From contig NZ_KK211226.1 of NCBI RefSeq assembly GCF_000621205.1, forward strand, positions 118,947 through 182,946: a DNA stretch of 64,000 nt, written 5' to 3'. A model generated the notes under the pieces. The model made no database searches and was not told the DNA's origin. It saw nothing but the letters and a program-made list of their open reading frames with translations. Source of the stretch: Halotalea alkalilenta DSM 17697 (GTDB lineage: Bacteria; Pseudomonadota; Gammaproteobacteria; Pseudomonadales; Halomonadaceae). Of this stretch, positions 9,358-18,686 are shown piece after piece (positions within the stretch are counted from its first letter, which is position 1; the number at the start of each line of letters is the position of its first letter). A program made the translations under genes and the position numbers.

Positions 9358-10059
9358 TCAACGCGCTGCATGCGCCGGGGCGCGCAGGTCCTCGACCAGC
9401 TCGCCCGCAGCCAGTGCCTGCGCCTCGTGGCCCGCCTCGGCCGGCTCTTCGAGCGCGGCGGCGCGCCATTCCCGCAGTGCAGCGGATGCCAGCAGCCGCT
9501 CGGCATAGGCCGCGCTCTGCGCCGAAAGCGGCAGCCCGAAACCGGCCCAGCGCAGCGCCACTGGAGCGAAGAAAGCGTCCACCGCAGTGAAACGCGAACC
9601 GGCGAGGAAAGGGCCTGAGAATCGCTCGAGCCCGTCGCGCCAGAGCGCGTCGATGCGCGCGAGATCGGCACCGAGCGGCGCATCGATCCCAGCCAGGCGC
9701 AGTACCAGTGCGCAGTTCATCGGGCAGCGGCTGCGCAGCGCGGTGAAGCCGGCATGCATCTCCGCCGCCGCCGAACGCGCCCAGGCGCGAGCCTGTGGCG
9801 ACTCGGGCCAGACGCCGGGATGACGCTCGGCGAGGTATTCGATGATCGACAGCGACTCCCACACCGTCGTCTCGCCATCGACCAGGCAGGGCACCTTGGC
9901 GTTGGGAGAGAACGCGGCGAAGCGAGCATGATTGTCCTCGGCATCGGTGAACGGCGTCAGCATCTCGTCGAAGGGGATGCCGAGCTCGCGCATCAGCGCC
10001 CAGGGACGCAGCGACCAGGAAGAGTAGTTCTTGTTGGCGATGTGCAGCAGATATCCCAT
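9358..10059 (-). CDS. Glutathione S-transferase family protein
   Basis: 233-residue cytosolic GST. The thioredoxin-like N-terminal domain (about 1-80) begins YLLHIANKNYSSWSLRPW, where the Ser/Tyr region would activate glutathione, and has the cis-Pro and glutathione-binding stretch KVPCLVDGETTVWESLSIIEYLAE. The all-helical C-terminal domain follows, with FSGPFLAGSRFTAVDAFFAP as the conserved N-capping/Asp motif. This N-terminal pattern resembles the zeta/YfcF-like bacterial GSTs. The electrophile substrate is unknown. It is transcribed on its own, divergently from a small secreted-protein gene. Confidence 0.9.
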   Translation of the reverse strand: MGYLLHIANKNYSSWSLRPWALMRELGIPFDEMLTPFTDAEDNHARFAAFSPNAKVPCLVDGETTVWESLSIIEYLAERHPGVWPESPQARAWARSAAAEMHAGFTALRSRCPMNCALVLRLAGIDAPLGADLARIDALWRDGLERFSGPFLAGSRFTAVDAFFAPVALRWAGFGLPLSAQSAAYAERLLASAALREWRAAALEEPAEAGHEAQALAAGELVEDLRAPAHAAR

Positions 10060-10209
10060 CGGATGGCTCCTGAAGCGGTCGATGCGTGCCGCTGGCTCGC
10101 AGCATGCGTATCGGCCTGCTATTGGTGGATGGTGTTAGACTGGATCATACCCCAGCCCCTTCCCCACCCGCCCCACCCAGTCGGCGCGATCGCGCCGAGG
10201 AGACACGAA

Positions 10210-10530
10210 ATGGATCCTCGCCGATGGTTCGGCGCGGCCTGCTGTGCGCTGGTGACCGCCAGCAACGCGGCCGAGCCCGTGTCCCCGGCGCTGAGCGACG
10301 AGTTGAGCGACGCACTCGACACCTGCTTGTCGCATCCGCCGCCGGTGGTGCGCAACCTCGAGCTCGACGTCTCCCAGCGTATCCGCGCCACCAGCGATGC
10401 TCGCCAGCGCCTCACCAGCCTCACCCTCGATGTATCGGCGCCGGGGCGTCCGCACGTGCGCGGCGAGGTGGTGTGCCGCTTCGAAAAGGGCGAACTGGTC
10501 TCATCGGAGCTGGTGACGATCCAGCGCTGA
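10210..10530 (+). CDS. Small exported protein of unknown function
   Basis: 106-residue protein starting MDPRRWFGAACCALVTASNA, a short signal-peptide-like N-terminus with likely cleavage after NAAEP. The mature part is about 85 residues with two Cys, alternating polar and hydrophobic strands and no motif I recognise. A good GAGGAG lies upstream of the ATG. The gene is isolated between divergent GST and convergent lipoprotein genes. Function unknown; periplasmic location is inferred. Confidence 0.6.
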   Translation: MDPRRWFGAACCALVTASNAAEPVSPALSDELSDALDTCLSHPPPVVRNLELDVSQRIRATSDARQRLTSLTLDVSAPGRPHVRGEVVCRFEKGELVSSELVTIQR

Positions 10531-10562
10531 ACGCTCGCCAAGCATCGACGGCAGCGAAAGCC

Positions 10563-11261
10563 TCAGCGGGAGACATCGACCGAGGGTGTCGCGGTCGCGT
10601 TCTCCGACCACTTGACCTCGACCAGCTGGTGACCGAGGAAGCGACCGGCGGCATCGAAGTCATAGGCCACCGAGAGCCAGCCGTCGATCTCGCAGGCGTG
10701 GCAGCCGCGCAAGGCGGTATCGAAGCGAAGCTGTTCGCCGCCGCCGTTGAGCCGCTCGCTGCGCGTGAGGCTCGCCGGGGGAAAGGGCATCACTCCTGGG
10801 TGGGCGGCGAGAAAGGCAGAGTAGTCGGCCCGGTACTGGTCCTCCTCGGAGAGGATCGCGCGATCGACGTCGATGGTGGCGCCATCGCTCGCGACCAGCA
10901 GGGTGCCTTGGTTGGTGTTGGGCCGAAACGGATAGGTGACCTGGGCGACGCCGATCAAGCCCTCGCGGCGAAAGCCCGAGACGAAACCGGCGTCGCCCTC
11001 GGCGGAGAGCGTCTCGACCGCCTCGATCACCTCATCCGGTGCCTTGGCGCGGTGCAGCACATCGACCATGCAACCATCCAGCGACAGCGCCTCGTCCTCG
11101 CTGCGACAGAGCTCGAAGACGCCGCTGTCGCGCCACACCGCGCGCTCGTCGATCATCGCGACATCCTCCTGGGCCTGCTCGGAACGCTCATCCGGTAGCT
11201 GGTCGCAGCCCGCCAGTGCTACCAGCGCCAGCAGCGCGAACGCACAGGAGCGATACGGCAT
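10563..11261 (-). CDS. Putative lipoprotein of unknown function
   Basis: 232-residue protein with a lipoprotein signal: MPYRSCAFALLALVALAGC ends in the lipobox LAGC, giving a lipidated Cys at about residue 19 followed by DQL (Asp at +2, the classical inner-membrane retention signal). The mature domain contains several Cys, including CHAC, and no family I recognise. The ATG at 11261 has GAGAGG eight bases upstream; a TTG at 11276 is rejected. It lies just upstream of and parallel to nothing obvious; the GT2 gene follows 48 bases before its start in the opposite reading order. The envelope location is inferred. Confidence 0.65.
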   Translation of the reverse strand: MPYRSCAFALLALVALAGCDQLPDERSEQAQEDVAMIDERAVWRDSGVFELCRSEDEALSLDGCMVDVLHRAKAPDEVIEAVETLSAEGDAGFVSGFRREGLIGVAQVTYPFRPNTNQGTLLVASDGATIDVDRAILSEEDQYRADYSAFLAAHPGVMPFPPASLTRSERLNGGGEQLRFDTALRGCHACEIDGWLSVAYDFDAAGRFLGHQLVEVKWSENATATPSVDVSR

Positions 11262-11324
11262 GTCGCAACCTCTCAAAGGGTACTCACGAGATCGCTCGCG
11301 ATCGGTGATGGAACGAAGCCGAAC

Positions 11325-12083
11325 TCAGTCGGGCGACCCCGTACGGGTACGGACCCAGAGATCGGCATACTTGGCGAAGGTCGAATGCGCCGACAGCAGC
11401 GCCAGCAGCAGGCCGGCCCGGCCATCGAGAAATCCCGCCCGCAGCAGGTACATGCGCAGAAAGCAGCCGACCCCGTGGCCAATCCCCGCCGCCAGGCTGC
11501 CGCGCTTGCCGCGCGCCGCGCGCGCCTCGGCCCAAGCCTCGGCGTAGTGGGCTGATTTCTCCAGATAGTGACGCAGGTCGCGGTAAGTGTAGTGCAGCAG
11601 ATCACCCTCGAGGGAGCGCTCGGGCAGCCCGCTTCGGTTCTCGAGCTTCTCGTGCACCAGGGCGTCATTGTAGCCCGCGCCACTGCGTGGGTAGAGCCGC
11701 GCCACCGGGTCCGGATACCAGCCGCTGTGGCGAATGAAGGCACCGAAGCACCAGGAGAGCCGCGGCATCGAGAGGATCGCGGGCTCACCGGCGATCGCCT
11801 CGCGAATGCTCTGCGCAAGCTGAGGGGTGACCCGCTCGTCGGCGTCGATCATCAGGATCCAGTCACCGCTGGCGTAGGCCTCGGCACGCTGGCGCTGCAC
11901 GCCGAAACCGCGCCACTGCGCCTCGACGAAGACCTTGTCGGTATAGCGTGCGGCGATCTCGCGGGTCGCATCCTCGCTGCCGCCATCGAGTACGACGATC
12001 TCATCGGCGAAACCCAGCGTGTCGAGGCAGGCGGCAAGGTTCTGCGCCTCGTTCTTGACCATCAGCACGGCGGAGAGACTCAC
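11325..12083 (-). CDS. Glycosyltransferase family 2 (WaaE/KdtX-like LPS core transferase)
   Basis: 252-residue GT2 enzyme. [20 protein letters not shown] and EIVVLDGGSEDATREIA form the nucleotide-binding start, WILMIDADERV gives the metal-binding DxD-type motif, and SWCFGAFIRHSGWYPDPVARL followed by VHEKLE is typical of WaaE-like beta-glucosyltransferases acting on inner-core heptose. A GTG start at 12083 overlaps the waaF stop (GTGA), with GAGGAG upstream; a longer reading frame back to 12212 runs into waaF and is rejected. It is therefore the last gene of an hldD-waaF-GT2 operon with overlapping starts and stops. Confidence 0.88.
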   Translation of the reverse strand: MSLSAVLMVKNEAQNLAACLDTLGFADEIVVLDGGSEDATREIAARYTDKVFVEAQWRGFGVQRQRAEAYASGDWILMIDADERVTPQLAQSIREAIAGEPAILSMPRLSWCFGAFIRHSGWYPDPVARLYPRSGAGYNDALVHEKLENRSGLPERSLEGDLLHYTYRDLRHYLEKSAHYAEAWAEARAARGKRGSLAAGIGHGVGCFLRMYLLRAGFLDGRAGLLLALLSAHSTFAKYADLWVRTRTGSPD

Positions 12084-13126
12084 GCGCGACGCTCCTCGGA
12101 GTGTGCCTCGATCGCCGCCTCGATACGCGCCGGGGAGATCTGCTTGAGGCAGTTGGTGTGACCGAGCGGGCAGACGCGCTGGAAGCACGGCGAACAGTCC
12201 AGCGCCAGCCAATGGACCTCGGCATGATCGGTGAGCGGTGGGGTGTAGTGCGGGGAAGAAGAGCCGTAGATCGCCTGGATGTGAGTGCCCACTGCGGCTG
12301 CGACATGCATCAGTCCGGAGTCGTTACTGACCACTTGGGCACAGGCTGCGAGCAGATCGACGGCGTCTTCAAGACGGGTCGCGCCGCACAGGTTGTGTAC
12401 GCCCTCGAGCCCTGAGGCGATCTCCTCCCCCGCAGGATGGTCCTTGGGGCCTCCGAGCACCACGACCCCGATGCCACGCGCGACCAGCCGCTCGGCGAGG
12501 ATGCGGAAGTAAGCCAGCGGCCACTGCTTGGCCGGGCCGTACTCGGCGCCTGGCATCATGCCGACCAAAGGCTTGCCGCGCAGACCGAAGCGCTCGAGCA
12601 GCGCCGCCTGGTTGGCGGAGTCGATGCGCAGCCTGGGACGCGGGATCTCCGCCGGCGGATTGGCCTCGGGCACCGGCAGGCCGAGCGAGACGAAGCGCTT
12701 GACGGTCTGGTCGAGCACCTCTTTGTCGAGCCGGCGGCGGCGATTGAGCAGTCCATAGCGCTGCTCGCCGGTGAAACCGATCCTGCGCGGCACACCGGCG
12801 AAGAACGGCACCAGCGCGGACTTGAGCGAGCGCGGCAGCACGATCGCGCGATCGTACTCGCCCTTGATCCGCCGCCCCAGCCGCCATCGCGCCTTCAACC
12901 CGGTCTCGCCGTGGCCGACCGACAGGGTCAGCGCGCGCCGCGCCTCGGGCATCCGGTGGATGATCGGCGCCGACCAGTTGGGGCCGAGCACGTCGATCAC
13001 GCACCCCGGATCCTGGCGCTTGAGCGTGATCAGCAGGCTCTGGGCCATCACCATGTCGCCCACCCAGGAAGGGCCGACGATCAGGATTCTCTCGCCCAGC
13101 GCGGTTTCAGGCGCGTGAGCGCTCAC
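12080..13126 (-). CDS. waaF: ADP-heptose:LPS heptosyltransferase II
   Basis: 348-residue GT9 enzyme adding the second L-glycero-D-manno-heptose to the LPS inner core. The N-terminus [20 protein letters not shown] is the WaaF form of the GT9 signature. [18 protein letters not shown] and [22 protein letters not shown] are the donor-binding regions, and the Cys-rich [20 protein letters not shown] near the C-terminus is typical of WaaF. A GTG start overlaps the hldD stop (GTGA), matching the usual length of 348; the longer form from 13159 would overlap hldD by 37 bases. It is sandwiched between hldD and the GT2 gene in one operon. Confidence 0.95.
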   Translation of the reverse strand: MSAHAPETALGERILIVGPSWVGDMVMAQSLLITLKRQDPGCVIDVLGPNWSAPIIHRMPEARRALTLSVGHGETGLKARWRLGRRIKGEYDRAIVLPRSLKSALVPFFAGVPRRIGFTGEQRYGLLNRRRRLDKEVLDQTVKRFVSLGLPVPEANPPAEIPRPRLRIDSANQAALLERFGLRGKPLVGMMPGAEYGPAKQWPLAYFRILAERLVARGIGVVVLGGPKDHPAGEEIASGLEGVHNLCGATRLEDAVDLLAACAQVVSNDSGLMHVAAAVGTHIQAIYGSSSPHYTPPLTDHAEVHWLALDCSPCFQRVCPLGHTNCLKQISPARIEAAIEAHSEERRA

Positions 13127-14082
13127 TTCGCAGCAGCCACCCGGTCCGCGTTGAGCCATTCCAGATAGGCGCGCACGCCCTCGGCGACGGTCTTGAACGA
13201 ATGATCGAAGCCGGCCTCACGCAGCCGTGCGATGTCGGCGCAGGTGTAGCTCTGGTAGCGTCCCTTGAGCTGCTCGGGGAAGTCGATGTACTCGATGTCG
13301 CCCTTGCCGTAGTAGTCGATCACCGTCTCGGCGATGGCCTTGAACGGCTCGGCGCGACCGGTGCCGAGATTGAACACCCCGGACTTCTCCGGATGGTCGA
13401 GGAACCACAGGTTGGCCGCCACCACGTCGCCGACGTAGATGAAGTCCCGGCTCTGCATCCCGGCCTCGAAGCCGTCCCACGCGCCGAACAGCTTCGGATC
13501 CTGCCCAGCGCAGACCTGCTGGTGGTGATGGAAGGCGACGCTCGCCATGCTGCCCTTGTGCTGCTCGCGCGGGCCATAGACATTGAAGTAGCGGAACCCG
13601 ACGACCTGGGCGGTGAGCGCATGCTCGCGCGCGCGCACGTACTGGTCGAACAGCAGCTTGGAATAGCCGTAGACGTTGAGCGGGCGCTCGAACTCGGGCA
13701 CCTCGCGGAACACCGGGCTGGCGCCGTAGGTCGCCGCCGAGGAGGCATAGAGGAACGCCACCCGATGATCCTGGCAGTAGTGGAACAGCTCCTTCGAATA
13801 GGTGAAGTTGTTGTCCAGCATGTACTTGCCATTCCACTCGGTGGTGGACGAGCAGGCGCCCTGGTGGAACACCGCATCGATCGCGGGCAGCCGCCCCTCT
13901 CTGAGCATCGCGCGGAATTCGTCGACGTCGAGATAGTCACTGATCCGACAGTCGACCAGGTTGACGAATTTGGTGCCATCGGTCAGGTCGTCGACCACGA
14001 TGATGTCATCGCGGCCGCGATCGTTCAGGCCCTTGACGATGTTGGAGCCGATGAAGCCGGCTCCGCCGGTCACTACGATCAT
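13123..14082 (-). CDS. hldD: ADP-L-glycero-D-manno-heptose 6-epimerase
   Basis: 319-residue short-chain dehydrogenase-type epimerase converting ADP-D,D-heptose to ADP-L,D-heptose, the last step before heptosyl transfer. [16 protein letters not shown] is the NADP-binding Rossmann motif. [11 protein letters not shown] and YGYSKLLFD give the Ser...Tyr-x3-Lys set, and [22 protein letters not shown] plus [12 protein letters not shown] are conserved in HldD. It is the first gene of the minus-strand hldD-waaF-GT2 operon and is divergent from glyQ, with about 158 bases between the starts. Confidence 0.97.
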   Translation of the reverse strand: MIVVTGGAGFIGSNIVKGLNDRGRDDIIVVDDLTDGTKFVNLVDCRISDYLDVDEFRAMLREGRLPAIDAVFHQGACSSTTEWNGKYMLDNNFTYSKELFHYCQDHRVAFLYASSAATYGASPVFREVPEFERPLNVYGYSKLLFDQYVRAREHALTAQVVGFRYFNVYGPREQHKGSMASVAFHHHQQVCAGQDPKLFGAWDGFEAGMQSRDFIYVGDVVAANLWFLDHPEKSGVFNLGTGRAEPFKAIAETVIDYYGKGDIEYIDFPEQLKGRYQSYTCADIARLREAGFDHSFKTVAEGVRAYLEWLNADRVAAAK

Positions 14083-14240
14083 GTTTCTCTCCGCTGGTGT
14101 CGCGGCTGCGTCCCGATGGGCGGCGCAGCCCTATAACCAAATAGAGGTCGATTGTATACTTGCGGGTCTTTTAATTCATGAATTCTAGGCTCACCCGCCG
14201 CTCGGCCGGGATGGGCCGCCATCCCAGCCGGACGGAGCCA

Positions 14241-15233
14241 ATGACACAGTCGACGCCAGACGTGACAACCTTTCAGGGCCTGATCCTCGCCCTCCAGCAG
14301 TACTGGGCCGAGCGCGGCTGCGTGATCATGCAGCCGCTCGACATGGAGGTCGGCGCGGGCACCTTCCATCCGGCCACCTTCCTGCGCTCGATCGGTCCGG
14401 AACGCTGGAACGCCGCCTACGTCCAGCCGTCGCGGCGACCGACCGACGGCCGCTATGGCGAAAACCCCAACCGGCTGCAGCACTACTACCAGTTCCAGGT
14501 GGTGATGAAACCCTCGCCGCCGGATCTTCAGGATCTCTACCTCGGCTCGCTGCGCTATCTCGGCCTCGACCCCGAGATCCACGACATCCGCTTCGTCGAG
14601 GACAACTGGGAGTCTCCGACCCTCGGCGCCTGGGGCCTCGGCTGGGAGGTGTGGCTCAACGGCATGGAGGTGACCCAGTTCACCTATTTCCAGCAGGCCG
14701 GGGGGATAGAGTGCTTTCCGGTCACCGGCGAACTGACCTACGGGCTCGAGCGCCTGGCGATGTACCTGCAGGACGTCGACAGCGTCTACGACCTGGTCTG
14801 GGCACGCTCGCCGGAGGGCATCGAAGTCAGCTATGGCGACGTCTACCTGCAAAACGAGCGCGAGCAGTCGGCCTACAACTTCGAATACGCCGACGTAGAG
14901 GTGCTGTTCGCCGCCTTCGAGCAGTGTGAAAAGGCCTGCTCCCGGCTGCTCGAGGCCAAGCTGCCGCTGCCCGCCTATGAGCAGGTGCTCAAGGCCTCGC
15001 ACACCTTCAACCTGCTCGACGCCCGCCATGCGGTCTCGGTCACCGAGCGCCAGCGCTACATCCTGCGCGTGCGCACCATGGCCCGCGATGTCGCCCACGC
15101 GTACTACGCCTCCCGCCTGGAGGCCGGTTTCCCGCTTGCGGATCCAGATATCCGCGAGCCGCTGCTGGCCGCCCACCGGGCCGAACTCGAGGCCGCCGCC
15201 TCCACCGCATCCGCGCAAGAACAGAAGGCTTGA
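14241..15233 (+). CDS. glyQ: Glycyl-tRNA synthetase alpha subunit
   Basis: 330-residue catalytic alpha subunit of the bacterial alpha2beta2 glycyl-tRNA synthetase. The near-invariant core is present: [33 protein letters not shown] and [23 protein letters not shown]. The start at 14241 (MTQSTPDVT) is chosen because homology begins there and GGAG precedes it; an upstream ATG at 14178 would add 21 unrelated residues. The C-terminus is slightly longer than average. It is followed after two bases by glyS. A TATACT hexamer near 14154 may be part of the promoter. Confidence 0.97.
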   Translation: MTQSTPDVTTFQGLILALQQYWAERGCVIMQPLDMEVGAGTFHPATFLRSIGPERWNAAYVQPSRRPTDGRYGENPNRLQHYYQFQVVMKPSPPDLQDLYLGSLRYLGLDPEIHDIRFVEDNWESPTLGAWGLGWEVWLNGMEVTQFTYFQQAGGIECFPVTGELTYGLERLAMYLQDVDSVYDLVWARSPEGIEVSYGDVYLQNEREQSAYNFEYADVEVLFAAFEQCEKACSRLLEAKLPLPAYEQVLKASHTFNLLDARHAVSVTERQRYILRVRTMARDVAHAYYASRLEAGFPLADPDIREPLLAAHRAELEAAASTASAQEQKA

Positions 15234-15235
15234 GC

Positions 15236-17314
15236 ATGTCATCGGACTCCACTTTCCTGGTTGAACTGGGCTGCGAAGAGCTGCCCCCGAAAAGCCTGCC
15301 CGCGCTGGCCGAATCCTTCGCCGCGAGCATCCGTGAAAGCCTCGGCGGCGCCGGCCTGGCCTTCGGCGAGGTGCGCGCCTACGCCACTCCGCGCCGGCTC
15401 GCGGTGAGCGTCGAACGGCTCGCCGCACGCCAGCCCGACCGCGAGACCGAGCGCCTCGGCCCGGCGCTGGCCGCCGCCTTCAAGGACGGCGAGCCGACCA
15501 AGGCCGCGCTCGGCTTCGCCGCCTCGCTGGGCATCGAGGTCGCCGAGCTCGCCACCATCGATACCGACAAGGGCCCGCGCATCGGCTATCGCCAGGTCCA
15601 GCCGGGCGAAGCCACGGTGGCGCTGCTGCCGGGTATCGTCGAGCGCGCGGTGGCACAGCTGCCGGTGCCGAAGTACATGCGCTGGGGTGCCTCCAGGATC
15701 GAGTTCTCCCGCCCGGTGCACTGGCTGACGATGCTCTACGGCGACCAGCTGGTGGAAGGCGCAGTCCTCGGCCTGGCGTCCGGCCGCACCACCCTCGGCC
15801 ACCGCGTCCACTGCCCCGCGCCGATCGAACTCGCCCACGCCGACGACTACCTCGCCAGGCTCGAATCCCCCGGCTACGTGATCGCCGATCCCGAGCGCCG
15901 GCGCGAGGTCATCCGCGCCCAGGTCGAGGCCGAAGCGGCCAGGATCGGGGCCACCGCGGTGATCGACGAAGCCCTGCTCACCGAGGTCGCGGGGCTGGTC
16001 GAGTGGCCGGTGGCGCTGACCGGTAGCTTCGATGGCCGCTTCCTCGAGGTGCCGCAGGAGTGCCTGATCTCGTCGATGAAGGCCAACCAGAAGTACTTCC
16101 ACCTGCTCGACGCCGAAGGCCGGCTGCTGCCCTCGTTCATCACCATCGCCAACCTCGTGAGCCGCGATCCGCGCCAGGTGATCGAGGGCAACGAGCGGGT
16201 GATCCGCCCGCGCCTGTCGGACGCCGCCTTCTTCTACCAGACCGATCGCACCAAGCCGCTCGACGCGCGCCGGCCGATGCTCGAGTCGGTGGTGTTCCAG
16301 CGCCGGCTCGGCTCGCTGGCCGACAAGTCGCGCCGGCTCGAGGCGCTCGCCGGCGCGATCAGCGAGCTGATCGAGGGCGACCGCCAGGCGGCGATTCGCG
16401 CAGCCCAGCTCTCCAAGTGCGACCTGGTCACCGAGATGGTGCTCGAGTTCCCCGAGCTGCAGGGCATCATGGGCACCTACTACGCCCGCGACGCCGGCGA
16501 ACCGGAAGAAGTGGCGCTGGCCATCCAGCAGCAGTACCTGCCACGCAACGCCGCGGACGAGATTCCCTCGACCAAGACCGGCGTCGCCCTGGCGCTGGCC
16601 GACCGCCTCGACACCCTCACCGGGATATTCGGCATCGGCCAGCGCCCGACCGGCGCCAAGGACCCGTTCGCCCTGCGCCGCGCGGCGATCGGGGTGCTCA
16701 ACATCCTGATCAAGGGCGAGTTCGACCTCGACCTCAAGGCGCTGCTCCAGCTCGCGGTCGAGCAGCACGTCGAGCTCAGCGACGACGACCGCCAGGGTCT
16801 CGCCCTCGACGTGCTCGACTACATGCTCGAGCGGCTGCGCGCCTGGGCCCAGGACGAAGGGATCGACACCGACGTCTACAACGCGGTACGCGCCCGCCCG
16901 GTCACCCGCCCGCTCGACTTCGCCCGCCGGCTGCGCGCCGTCCAGGCATTCGGCGCCAGAGCCGAGTCCAAGGCGCTGGCCGCCGCCAACAAGCGAGTCG
17001 CCAACATCCTGGCGAAGCACGAAGAACCGCTGCCGGCCGAGGTCGACCCCACCCTGTTCGAAAGCGACGCGGAGCGCGATCTCGCCGCGGCCGTACAGCG
17101 CCTGCGCGAAGAAACCGCACCGCTGCTCGCCCACGGCGCCTACCAGCCGGCGCTCGACGCGCTCGCCACGCTGCAAGGCCCGGTGGATGCCTTCTTCGAA
17201 CAGGTGATGGTGATGGCCGAAGACCCGCGCACACGCGGCAATCGCCTCGCCCTGCTCGCCAGCCTGCAAGCGCTGTTCCTCGAAGTCGCCGACATCTCGC
17301 TGCTGCCGCAGTAA
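15236..17314 (+). CDS. glyS: Glycyl-tRNA synthetase beta subunit
   Basis: 692-residue beta subunit, needed for tRNA binding and full activity. It begins SDSTFLVELGCEELPPKSLP, the family start. The HD-like central region contains SRPVHWLTMLYGD and SSMKANQKYFHLLD; the C-terminal anticodon-binding DALR-type region includes RALRPVTRPLDFARRL-like sequence ahead of a helical tail. The ATG at 15236 lies two bases after the glyQ stop, with AGAAGG upstream; a TTG at 15230 overlapping the glyQ stop is less likely. A hairpin follows the gene. Confidence 0.97.
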   Translation: MSSDSTFLVELGCEELPPKSLPALAESFAASIRESLGGAGLAFGEVRAYATPRRLAVSVERLAARQPDRETERLGPALAAAFKDGEPTKAALGFAASLGIEVAELATIDTDKGPRIGYRQVQPGEATVALLPGIVERAVAQLPVPKYMRWGASRIEFSRPVHWLTMLYGDQLVEGAVLGLASGRTTLGHRVHCPAPIELAHADDYLARLESPGYVIADPERRREVIRAQVEAEAARIGATAVIDEALLTEVAGLVEWPVALTGSFDGRFLEVPQECLISSMKANQKYFHLLDAEGRLLPSFITIANLVSRDPRQVIEGNERVIRPRLSDAAFFYQTDRTKPLDARRPMLESVVFQRRLGSLADKSRRLEALAGAISELIEGDRQAAIRAAQLSKCDLVTEMVLEFPELQGIMGTYYARDAGEPEEVALAIQQQYLPRNAADEIPSTKTGVALALADRLDTLTGIFGIGQRPTGAKDPFALRRAAIGVLNILIKGEFDLDLKALLQLAVEQHVELSDDDRQGLALDVLDYMLERLRAWAQDEGIDTDVYNAVRARPVTRPLDFARRLRAVQAFGARAESKALAAANKRVANILAKHEEPLPAEVDPTLFESDAERDLAAAVQRLREETAPLLAHGAYQPALDALATLQGPVDAFFEQVMVMAEDPRTRGNRLALLASLQALFLEVADISLLPQ

Positions 17315-17329
17315 GCGCCTGCTGACCGT

Positions 17330-17365
17330 ACGAGGCCCGTCTGGTGCAAGCCCGGCGGGCCTCGT
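17330..17365 (+). terminator. Hairpin after glyS
   Basis: ACGAGGCCCG and CGGGCCTCGT form a perfect 10-bp stem with a 16-base loop, starting 15 bases after the glyS stop. There is no T-tract, so termination would be weak or factor-assisted; an alternative role is 3'-end protection. A second 8-bp inverted repeat (CAGCGGCC at 17371, GGCCGCTG at 17401) follows it. Confidence 0.5.
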
Positions 17366-17450
17366 CACATCAGCGGCCACTCTTTCTTGCACCGCCCTCC
17401 GGCCGCTGAGCGCATTGCGACCGGAACGGCCAGCCTCTATCCTGGGCGCT

Positions 17451-17533
17451 GGAGATGGCATGCCTCCTGTCTTCGGCCATATACCCAGCGAATCACGAAG
17501 CGAACCGCCCTCACCGGGCCGATGATGCCTACG
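17451..17533 (+). ncRNA. Fluoride riboswitch (crcB motif)
   Basis: The sequence begins GGAGATGGCATGCCTCC and ends GAACCGCCC then GGCCGATGATGCCTACG, the two conserved halves of the fluoride aptamer; the GGCAT near the start pairs with ATGCC near the end to make the pseudoknot. It lies about 100 bases upstream of crcB, the expected target. The joining segment between the halves is longer than in compact examples and contains a possible CTTCG/CGAAG stem. Downstream (17536-17571) GC-rich inverted repeats could serve as the expression platform before the crcB start. Fluoride binding is expected to turn crcB on. Confidence 0.85.
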
Positions 17534-17634
17534 CACTGCGCTCGAGCCAGCCCTCGAGGAGCGCTGCGTGGGTCGCGCCACCGTGCTCTCCTCGCTGCCG
17601 CGAGCGCCTCGACATTCGCGCTCGGAGAATCCAT

Positions 17635-18018
17635 ATGCTCGCTTCCTTCATCGCCGTAGCCCTCGGTGGCGCCACCGGCAGCGTTCTGCGCTGGTGGCTC
17701 GGCCTGCGCTTGAACGGCCTGTTTCCCGCCCTGCCGCTGGGGACGCTGACGGTCAATCTGGCCGGCGGTCTGGTCGTTGGCCTGGCGCTGGCGATCCTCC
17801 TGCGCTTGCCGGGCATCGACCCGGTGTGGCGTGCGCTGATCGTAACCGGCTTTTGCGGGGGGCTGACCACCTTCTCGACCTTCTCCGCCGAGGTGGTGAC
17901 GATGCTCACCAGCGGCCGTCCGGGCTGGGCACTGGCGATCATCAGCACGCACCTGCTGGGGTCGCTGGCGATGACGCTGCTCGGCTTCGCCCTGGTCGAC
18001 TGGCTGGCGCCGCGCTGA
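17635..18018 (+). CDS. crcB: Fluoride ion channel CrcB (Fluc)
   Basis: 127-residue four-helix membrane protein exporting fluoride passively as an antiparallel dimer. Visible features are GGATGSVLRWW in helix 1, GTLTVNLAGGLVVGLALAI in helix 2, and the signature GFCGGLTTFSTFSAEV in helix 3, which carries the central Na+ site and the fluoride-lining Phe/Thr residues. Length is typical. The ATG at 17635 has CGGAG upstream; reading frames beginning near 17455 run through the riboswitch and are not coding there. Control by the riboswitch immediately upstream is the expected regulation. Confidence 0.96.
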   Translation: MLASFIAVALGGATGSVLRWWLGLRLNGLFPALPLGTLTVNLAGGLVVGLALAILLRLPGIDPVWRALIVTGFCGGLTTFSTFSAEVVTMLTSGRPGWALAIISTHLLGSLAMTLLGFALVDWLAPR

Positions 18019-18112
18019 CCCTGGGCTTCGCCGTGGATGCCGATTCGCCAGGGCGGTTGGTTTAGTCCGCCGGGGTGCCTAAACTGGGGATCCTCTGCCC
18101 AGGGAAGGCCCG

Positions 18113-18682
18113 ATGCCCGACAAAACGATTGATAAGTTGGTGATCCTCGATCGCGACGGCGTGATCAATCGCGACTCCAAATCCTTCGTCAAGAACCTCG
18201 ATGAGTGGATACCGCTGCCCGGCGCGATCGAGGCGATCGCCAAGCTGTACCGTGCGGGCTATCGCGTCGCGGTGGCGACCAACCAGTCAGGGATAGCCCG
18301 CGGCCTGATCACGCCTGATGCGCTTGAACAGATGCATGCTCATCTCACTGCGCTGGTTGCTGAAGCCGGTGGCGAGCTGGCGCGGATCGAGGTCTGCCCC
18401 CACGGGCCCAATGACGGCTGCGCCTGTCGCAAACCGCTGCCGGGGATGCTGCTATCGATTCGGGACGCGCTCGGCCTCATCGACCTCACCACCGCCTGGA
18501 TGGTCGGCGACTCGCTGCGCGACCTGCAGGCCGGCGAGGCGGCGGGCACTCGGGTGGCGCTGGTGCTGACCGGCAACGGCGAGGAGACCTTGGGCAAGCT
18601 CGGCGAGCTCGAGCACCCCGAGCGGGTCGCGTGCTTCGCCTCGCTGGCCGACTTCGCCGATCGGCTGCTGGCGGAGCATTGA
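18113..18682 (+). CDS. gmhB: D-glycero-beta-D-manno-heptose 1,7-bisphosphate 7-phosphatase
   Basis: 189-residue HAD phosphatase in the ADP-heptose pathway. LVILDRDGVINRDS carries the two catalytic Asp (DxD), VATNQSGIARG is HAD motif II, and the GmhB-specific zinc site is seen as CPHGPNDGCACRKPLPGM (Cys-x-His...Cys-x-Cys). AWMVGDSLRDLQAGEAAG supplies motif IV. It acts between the two HldE reactions. It is separated from the main heptose genes by glyQS and crcB, and it is followed after four bases by the YcaQ-type gene, so the two may be co-transcribed. Confidence 0.96.
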   Translation: MPDKTIDKLVILDRDGVINRDSKSFVKNLDEWIPLPGAIEAIAKLYRAGYRVAVATNQSGIARGLITPDALEQMHAHLTALVAEAGGELARIEVCPHGPNDGCACRKPLPGMLLSIRDALGLIDLTTAWMVGDSLRDLQAGEAAGTRVALVLTGNGEETLGKLGELEHPERVACFASLADFADRLLAEH

Positions 18683-18686
18683 GCCA

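Noticed and set aside
15239..17581. 780-codon open frame on the minus strand opposite glyS
   Set aside because: It is the antisense of the well-supported glyS gene; high GC leaves long antisense frames open. Its translation has no recognisable domain.
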